From NCBI GenBank assembly GCA_903945325.1, contig CAJAVE010000153.1:1-48879 (forward strand): 48,879 nucleotides of DNA. Reading direction: 5' to 3'. Source of the stretch: an uncultured beta proteobacterium (lineage in GTDB: Bacteria; Pseudomonadota; Gammaproteobacteria; Burkholderiales; Burkholderiaceae_C). Below the pieces are notes generated by a model. It was not told the DNA's origin and did no database searches. It saw only the letters and a list, made by a program, of their open reading frames with translations. The translations under genes and the position numbers were made by a program. This document shows, in pieces, positions 44,233 to 48,879 of this stretch; positions within the stretch are counted from its first letter, which is position 1, and each line of letters opens with the position of its first letter.

Positions 44233-46443
44233 ATGCATTCGAATCAGTTGCCCGTCTTTCTGCTCGCTCTGCTTGGCTCTCTTGCGGCGAGTGCTGAAAC
44301 GGCGACGGTTACCGTCGAAGTGGATGCCGCACAGGTGAGTGGCGTCGTGCGTGATGTGTTTGGTGCCAACAAAAAGCCCACTGCATCGTCCCAAACGCCA
44401 GGCACCAGCTGGAATGCAACCACCCTCTACCCCGCGTTCGGCATCACCCAGGTGCGAATGCACGACTCCGGCGTGGACCTGTGCACCAGCTACACAGCGG
44501 CAAGCAAACGCAACATGGGCGTCAGCCCGGTGCAAACTGTTCAGGGGTGCACCCTGCAGGGGGTTGACTCACGCCCGCATTTGAACTGGACGCCCACTTC
44601 CTCCGCTGATGCCGACCTGAACAACCCGGACAACTACGACTTCACCACAGCCGACGAGGCCTTGCTGGCCGTCATCGCCACCGGAGCGCAGGTCTACCTG
44701 AGGCTGGGCGAAAGCTTCAACGGCGCCAACGACACCGACGACCCGGTGGCCTGGGCCAAAGTGGCCACCAATATCTACAAGCATGTCATTGGCGTATTCA
44801 AACCCACGGCCGGCATTGCAGTCAATCCGGTCTTTGTGGAAATCTTCAACGAGCCGGATGGTGGATTCTGGGCCGGACCCACGGCCACCTTTCACACTCT
44901 GGTCATGGAAACATCCCAGCGCGTACGTGCGACGGCCAGCGCCGCTGGGCGCAGTGTCAAGGTCGGTGGCGCCGGGTTCACCCGCAACGTGCTGGCAAGA
45001 AGTACCGAAGCGGGCAATGTAGCCAATGGTTTCATTGCTGCCGTGGGCGCCGCCAACATCGACTTTTTCTCGGCCCACCTCTACAACAGTTGCGCGACCG
45101 CCACGCTGGCTTCCTCGGCGACCTATCTGCGCTCGCTACGCAGCTTGGTGAATGCGCAAGGCGGCAGTGACAAGCCGCTGCAGATAACCGAGTGGAACAT
45201 CGGGCTGGGTTCACAGTGCGGCAATGCGCTCTATGCCGCGCCGCGCACGCAGTCGTTTGCCAGTGGCATTTTGACCCTCATGCAAGACCCGGCTCAAAAC
45301 ATTGAGGCCGCCCACTTCTACACAGCCATGCCCATCATGGCCCTGTTCGACTTCACCACTGTGGCGGGTGCGGTTCGCATCAACCCTTCAGCCTGGTCAA
45401 TGTGGGCACACTCCCGGCTGCGGGGCGCCAACATGCTGGCGACACAAGTGTGTCCGCAGGGCGCGGCCTGTGTTGCTGGCTACGCGGCAGAATCCACCCC
45501 GCTGATGGCGTTGGCAGCCCAGTCTGGCGTTGGCCAAAGCATGGTCATGACGAACGACAGCGCTGTGGCAGTGAGCTACACCTTGCGCGTGAAGGGATTG
45601 AGCGCCTCCCAGGTCACGGTAAGCATCAGCACCCCGCCGTCCACTGCCCTGGATTTGCTCACGGTGGGTAACCCCGCCGTGGCCGATGGCACGGCATTGG
45701 CGGCATTGTTGGCAGCCGTTCCGAAGGAAACACGAACGGGTTTGTCGGTTAGCGGCGGGTCAGTGGATATTGCCCTCACCCTTCCTGCCTACAGCCTGCA
45801 ATTGGTAGAACTGCAAAGTGCAAACTCATCCGTGATGGATTTGGGAGCCGGCTGGAACCTGGTTGGCAATGGCAGTAGCGCCGCCATGAACGTGGCCAAC
45901 CTGTTTGGCGATGCCAGCAAGATTTATAGCCTGTGGAAATGGGTCAAGACCGGTAGTACCCCCAACATCACCTACCCCAACTGGGCGTTCTACACACCGG
46001 GACAAACCGACAGTGGTGCAGCCTATGCTGCCAGCAAAGGCTATGACACATTCACCTCTATCGCCAGCGGTGAAGGCTTCTGGGTCAATGCCAAAACACC
46101 CTTTAGTGTGCCCATGACAGCACCGGCCTGGATACTCTCCAGCGTCTTTGCGCCTGGCCAAAGCAAGGCACTAACACCGGGCTGGAGCCTGATTGCCACG
46201 GGTGAAGCACAAACCGCCAGTGCTTTCAACCAGGCCATGAGCAGCGCGCCCCCGACACCCGGGGTGATACCCATCAATCTGACCGCACTGTGGGCCTGGC
46301 AGAACAGTGGCCAGCGCTGGTACTTCTATGCTCCCACCCTGGACGCCAGCGGTGAGTTGAATGCTTACTTGAGCGAGAACAATTACCTGGACTTCGGCAA
46401 CATCAGCTTCGCGCCGACGATGGGTTTTTGGGTGAACCGGTAG
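44233..46443 (+). CDS. Clan GH-A glycoside hydrolase (GH39-like) with island C-terminal module
   Basis: 736 residues. A signal peptide ends near LAASA. The catalytic barrel spans about residues 25-450. The acid/base Glu207 is in FVEIFNEPDGGFW and the nucleophile Glu320 in LQITEWNIG, both at the ends of beta strands as in clan GH-A. The spacing and the early FGANKKPT segment suggest GH39 (beta-xylosidase or related) or a neighbouring family; the substrate is not clear. A small beta-sandwich (about 450-535) follows. The last 197 residues (45850-46440) are the two-unit module shared with the giants and the S8 protease. It lies 33 bases after giant 2. Probably secreted and surface-bound, acting on an extracellular polysaccharide. 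Confidence 0.85.
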   Translation: MHSNQLPVFLLALLGSLAASAETATVTVEVDAAQVSGVVRDVFGANKKPTASSQTPGTSWNATTLYPAFGITQVRMHDSGVDLCTSYTAASKRNMGVSPVQTVQGCTLQGVDSRPHLNWTPTSSADADLNNPDNYDFTTADEALLAVIATGAQVYLRLGESFNGANDTDDPVAWAKVATNIYKHVIGVFKPTAGIAVNPVFVEIFNEPDGGFWAGPTATFHTLVMETSQRVRATASAAGRSVKVGGAGFTRNVLARSTEAGNVANGFIAAVGAANIDFFSAHLYNSCATATLASSATYLRSLRSLVNAQGGSDKPLQITEWNIGLGSQCGNALYAAPRTQSFASGILTLMQDPAQNIEAAHFYTAMPIMALFDFTTVAGAVRINPSAWSMWAHSRLRGANMLATQVCPQGAACVAGYAAESTPLMALAAQSGVGQSMVMTNDSAVAVSYTLRVKGLSASQVTVSISTPPSTALDLLTVGNPAVADGTALAALLAAVPKETRTGLSVSGGSVDIALTLPAYSLQLVELQSANSSVMDLGAGWNLVGNGSSAAMNVANLFGDASKIYSLWKWVKTGSTPNITYPNWAFYTPGQTDSGAAYAASKGYDTFTSIASGEGFWVNAKTPFSVPMTAPAWILSSVFAPGQSKALTPGWSLIATGEAQTASAFNQAMSSAPPTPGVIPINLTALWAWQNSGQRWYFYAPTLDASGELNAYLSENNYLDFGNISFAPTMGFWVNR
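46120..46199 (+). repeat. 80-base exact repeat inside the C-terminal module, copy in glycoside hydrolase
   Basis: Identical to 35106-35185 in giant 1, while the catalytic part upstream is unrelated to that protein. Giant 2 has a more diverged version of the same stretch near 43876-43955. Confidence 0.8.
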
Positions 46444-46515
46444 ACAGCCGCAACACCCTTGGGTAGCATCGGTGCTCCTATTTACGGGTAACAGTATTTT
46501 TTAGGGGGTTTACAA

Positions 46516-46932
46516 ATGAATCGATTGATTGGTGTCGGACGCGTGGGGTTTGTAGTCCTGGTTCTGGCTACGGCCAGTGGTTTCGCGTCTGCGCAAACCC
46601 GAGAAGCGCCCAATCTTGAAGGGACATGGTCATATGAATCCGGCAGCGTTCTCATTCGCGCGCGTGCCGGAGATACATTGGAGCTATTTGGTCATGACTC
46701 CAACGCGCAGTGGGAATCGCGCTGCCTGCTCAAAGTTGCGAAGCAGTTCCGTTGCGTTGGCACCGGTGTGATATTTGGGTCTAGCGAAGGCAAAGAAAAA
46801 CAAAATATTCCTTTCATCATCCGATCCACCATGACAATCGACGGTGAGACTATTAAAGACGAATGGGAAACCGAACCTCTTGTAGGCAAGAAGGGGATGA
46901 GCCGTACGGATGTACTGAAGCGGATGAAATAG
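46516..46932 (+). CDS. Small secreted protein, unknown function
   Basis: 138 residues. AGGGGG at 46503-46508 gives a strong ribosome site. A signal peptide (GRVGFVVLVLATASGFASA) is followed by a short beta-rich domain (LEGTWSYESGSVLIRARAGDTLELFG, two Cys in RCLLKVAKQFRCVG, then FIIRSTMTIDGETIKDEWE). The two Cys, seven residues apart, probably form a disulfide. It resembles small lipocalin-like or META-like periplasmic proteins only in general shape; no family is recognised. It is the last plus-strand gene of the run. Confidence 0.75.
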   Translation: MNRLIGVGRVGFVVLVLATASGFASAQTREAPNLEGTWSYESGSVLIRARAGDTLELFGHDSNAQWESRCLLKVAKQFRCVGTGVIFGSSEGKEKQNIPFIIRSTMTIDGETIKDEWETEPLVGKKGMSRTDVLKRMK

Positions 46933-47014
46933 CCTTGGCCGGTGACCCCGTGATGCCTTGGTGCTCGCTCTCCAGCGATGGCGTACGTGAGGACGCCAGA
47001 CCAGCCTTACCAAC

Positions 47015-48433
47015 TTAAACCGCCAGCTCAATCCCGTTCTGAATCACCCCAATCAGCGAGGCCTGGTTTTCTGGCGACTCCGAGAACCCTAAGAGCGCCT
47101 GCTCCCGGCTTTGGGCATGGCTGCTGAGCTGGTTGACCCAATACTCCAGACCCCCTGCGTCGGCGGGCCGGTGCAAAGCATTGGTGTACAGCAGGTTGGC
47201 AAAGACGCTGTCCGTGGTGGAGGTGCCGTACAAGGTTTGGAACTCTGTGCTCTTGATGAATGCAGCCGCCACCGCCAGCATGGTCATTCCCGCGTCCACG
47301 CCATTGACCCAGCCTGTCAGTCCTGTTTTGTCGGGTGTGCGGTTGAAGGCGGCCTGGTACAGCCGATAGGTTTGGCCAGCATTGCCACTCGTATCGAATG
47401 CCAATATGGCATCGTCAAACTTCAGCCGCTCCACGTTGGTCAGAGTGTCCGTTGCGTCGGTGCCACCGCTGACGGTGACGTTGCCACTGGTGTTGGCCGT
47501 CGTGTAGGTGGCGCGTTTCCCACTGTAGATGGCCGTATCCAAACCGCCACCCCCGTTGATAGTGTCGCTACCAGCACCACCCGTGATGGTGTCATTGCCA
47601 ATGCCGGCATTGATGGTGTCATTGCCCGCACTGGTCACAACCGTATCGTTGCCGACGCCGCCAATCACACTGTCATTGCCACTGGTACCGGTAAAGCTCT
47701 GCCCTTTCGCCGATCCTGCAGCCTGGGTTGTGGTGGCATAGACAACACCGTTGGTGATGGCGGGCAACACCGAAGCTTTGTTCTCTGCGGACTCCGAGAA
47801 CCCCACCAGCACCTGGGCACGGGTTTGCAGCTTGCTGGTGAGTTGGTTGACCCAGTAGTCCAGGTCAGAGGCCGGAGCCGAGCGGTGCAGGGTATTGGCG
47901 TAGAGCAGAGATACAAACTGCGCGTCAGTCGGGCTGGCGCCATACAAACTCTGAAACTCGGCGCTGGCCATAAAACTGGTGGCAACTTGAGCGGCTGTCA
48001 GGCCGCCGTCCATGGCGGCAATCCAGCCGCCCAAGCCACCCAGATCGGGTGTGCGATTGAACGAAGCCTGGTACAGACGGTAGGTCTGACCGGCGTTGCC
48101 ATCCAGATCGAGGGCGAGGTTCGCGTCAGCGAACTGCAGGCGTTCGATGCTGGTGAGTTTGTCCGTTCCATCCGGCCCTGCGATGGTGTGTCCGGTCATC
48201 GTTGTCACAACGCTGTAGGCTGCCATGCGGGCGGTGTAAGCAGCAGTGTCGGTGCCGGCTTTGCCGTCTATGTCATCGTTGCCTGTGGTGCCAGTGAGGA
48301 GGTCACTGCCCGTGGTGCCCACGACATTGGGCGTCGAGGTACCGGGGGTTGGAGGTGGATCAAAGGTAGCCACGATGGTCTCCCAAATTTGGTTGTCCAG
48401 CACAGGGCCGGGGTCTTCTATCGCGGTAAGCAT
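47015..48433 (-). CDS. RTX-type calcium-binding protein with two DUF4214 domains
   Basis: 472 residues from ATG at 48433; a GTG at 48517 would add 28 residues, and neither start has a strong ribosome site. After a short Pro/Thr-rich head come a first hemolysin-type repeat (VGTTGSDLLTGTTGNDDIDG), DUF4214 copy 1 (QTYRLYQASFNRTPDLGGLGGWIAAMDGG to VLVGFSESAENKA), a longer RTX block (GTSGNDSVIGGVGNDTV through NAGIGNDTITGGAGSDTINGGGG) and DUF4214 copy 2 ending in GFSESPENQASLIGVIQNGIELAV. RTX nonapeptides bind Ca2+ and mark type I secretion. DUF4214 is common in secreted surface-layer and phycobilisome-linker-like proteins. The 5' end lies beside a gene remnant, so the N-terminus may be disturbed. 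Confidence 0.87.
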   Translation of the reverse strand: MLTAIEDPGPVLDNQIWETIVATFDPPPTPGTSTPNVVGTTGSDLLTGTTGNDDIDGKAGTDTAAYTARMAAYSVVTTMTGHTIAGPDGTDKLTSIERLQFADANLALDLDGNAGQTYRLYQASFNRTPDLGGLGGWIAAMDGGLTAAQVATSFMASAEFQSLYGASPTDAQFVSLLYANTLHRSAPASDLDYWVNQLTSKLQTRAQVLVGFSESAENKASVLPAITNGVVYATTTQAAGSAKGQSFTGTSGNDSVIGGVGNDTVVTSAGNDTINAGIGNDTITGGAGSDTINGGGGLDTAIYSGKRATYTTANTSGNVTVSGGTDATDTLTNVERLKFDDAILAFDTSGNAGQTYRLYQAAFNRTPDKTGLTGWVNGVDAGMTMLAVAAAFIKSTEFQTLYGTSTTDSVFANLLYTNALHRPADAGGLEYWVNQLSSHAQSREQALLGFSESPENQASLIGVIQNGIELAV

Positions 48434-48559
48434 AAACCACAATGCCAACCAGCTTTGAGAAAACGTCACCGCCTGGCGCAACAAGTTGCATTGTTGTGAT
48501 GCAAGATGCCAAGTCACAGACCATTCCAGGGCATGACATCAACACCTTCACGGGCGTAC

Positions 48560-48667
48560 CTTGAAGTCAGTGGTGGGCTGAGTGCTTATTTGAACGAGAT
48601 GAACTTCCTGGACCTGAACAGTGTCAGCTTTGCCCCGACTACCGGGTTCTGGGTGAACCGGCCTTAG
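48560..48667 (+). pseudogene. Remnant of an island protein: last 35 residues of the C-terminal module
   Basis: The frame encodes LEVSGGLSAYLNEMNFLDLN, then SVSFAPTTGFWVNRP and TAG. It lines up with the last residues of giant 1 (LDLSGGLNTYLSENNYLDFG...), including the stop after P. Nothing of the family is found upstream; the sequence runs straight into the head of the minus-strand RTX gene. The downstream flank (CCTTAGCGAG and the palindromic repeat) also matches that of giant 1. The rest of a sixth family gene was lost by deletion or rearrangement. Confidence 0.8.
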
Positions 48668-48680
48668 CGAGCTTGCAGGC

Positions 48681-48735
48681 GCTATGAAATGCATAGCTGG
48701 TTGCGCAATGAATACGGGCGCTAGGGGCTATTTTT
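48681..48735 (+). repeat. Short Comamonadaceae-type palindromic repeat, fuller copy
   Basis: GCTATGAAATGCATAGC forms a perfect 6-base stem and is followed by TGGTTGCGCAATGAATACGG and GCGCTAGGGGCTATTTTT-like sequence. It matches 35447-35484. It ends next to the IS30-type transposase remnant. Confidence 0.6.
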
Positions 48736-48745
48736 CTAGGCAGAT

Positions 48746-48879
48746 TCAAGTACAAAGTGCAACGGAATGCAGTGTAAGTGGTCTCACAGGTAGGTTGTAG
48801 AACACCTCATGCGGTGTGCGATAGCCCAGGCACTTTCGAGGCCGGTGATTGAGCAGGTACACCGCTTCATCGACCTGAC
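48746..48879 (-). mobile_element. IS30-family transposase, C-terminal part (runs off the window)
   Basis: On the minus strand the frame entering at the right edge reads QVDEAVYLLNHRPRKCLGYR, then TPHEVFYNLPV and PLTLHSVALCT before TGA at 48746. The LNHRPRKCLGYRTPHEVF block is the conserved end of IS30-type DDE transposases. The rest of the gene lies beyond the window, so whether it is intact cannot be told. The outer end of the element should lie close to 48735-48745, but I cannot define its terminal repeat from one end. Confidence 0.85.

Noticed and set aside
47111..48499. 462-codon open frame antisense to the RTX/DUF4214 gene
   Set aside because: No recognisable domain; the opposite strand has clear RTX and DUF4214 motifs.

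Overview
The window looks like chromosomal DNA of a free-living betaproteobacterium, most likely Burkholderiales/Comamonadaceae (Rhodoferax-like). The grounds are the metX-metW pair, the cytochrome b561 - YceI - YceI cluster, the yqjD-yqjE-yqjK cluster, GC-rich codon use and a short palindromic repeat that I associate with Comamonadaceae intergenic regions. This placement is inference from gene content; no rRNA or other marker is present.

Layout. (1) 1-2627: 3' part of a secreted repeat protein with six Cys-paired beta domains and a six-blade NHL propeller. (2) 3034-4681: a small membrane protein, a GIN-domain (DUF2807) protein and a short signal peptidase I. (3) 8758-4692, minus strand: YqjD, YqjE, YqjK, a small membrane protein and an M1 aminopeptidase. 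(4) 8969-11448: hemerythrin with an FNR-type site upstream, an orphan branched-chain-type binding protein, and an unrecognised protein. (5) 13255-11449, minus: cytochrome b561 and two YceI proteins. (6) 14613-13411, minus: ammonium transporter with a sigma-54-type promoter. (7) 14742-15496: a yybP-ykoY manganese riboswitch and a GDT1/UPF0016 exporter. (8) 15509-17419: a sigma-70 promoter, a SAM-II riboswitch, an intrinsic terminator, then metX-metW. (9) 18346-17450, minus: a membrane-anchored diheme cytochrome c.

From 18.5 kb to the end the window is a secretome island. It holds a truncated Ig-like gene, an 824-aa secreted protein of unknown function, an S8 protease (minus), then a plus-strand run: outer-membrane barrel, secreted caspase-like protease with a long coiled coil, TPR-GNAT fusion, two giant surface proteins (2,348 and about 2,875 aa), a clan-A glycoside hydrolase and a small secreted protein. 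The S8 protease, both giants and the glycoside hydrolase end in the same module of about 180-200 residues. That module is itself a tandem of two units and stops at or within a residue of Phe-Trp-Val-Asn-Arg/Lys. A sixth-gene remnant carrying only the last residues of the module lies at 48560-48667, next to a partial IS30-family transposase.

The most unusual signals are the shared C-terminal module on unrelated secreted enzymes and adhesin-like giants, encoded beside two secreted proteases and a beta-barrel; the RCC1 repeat counts, which come in multiples of seven (14 in one giant; 14+14+7+7 in the other); and two neighbouring metabolite riboswitches with a sigma-54 promoter between 14.6 and 15.7 kb. 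No tRNA, rRNA, CRISPR array or complete mobile element was seen.
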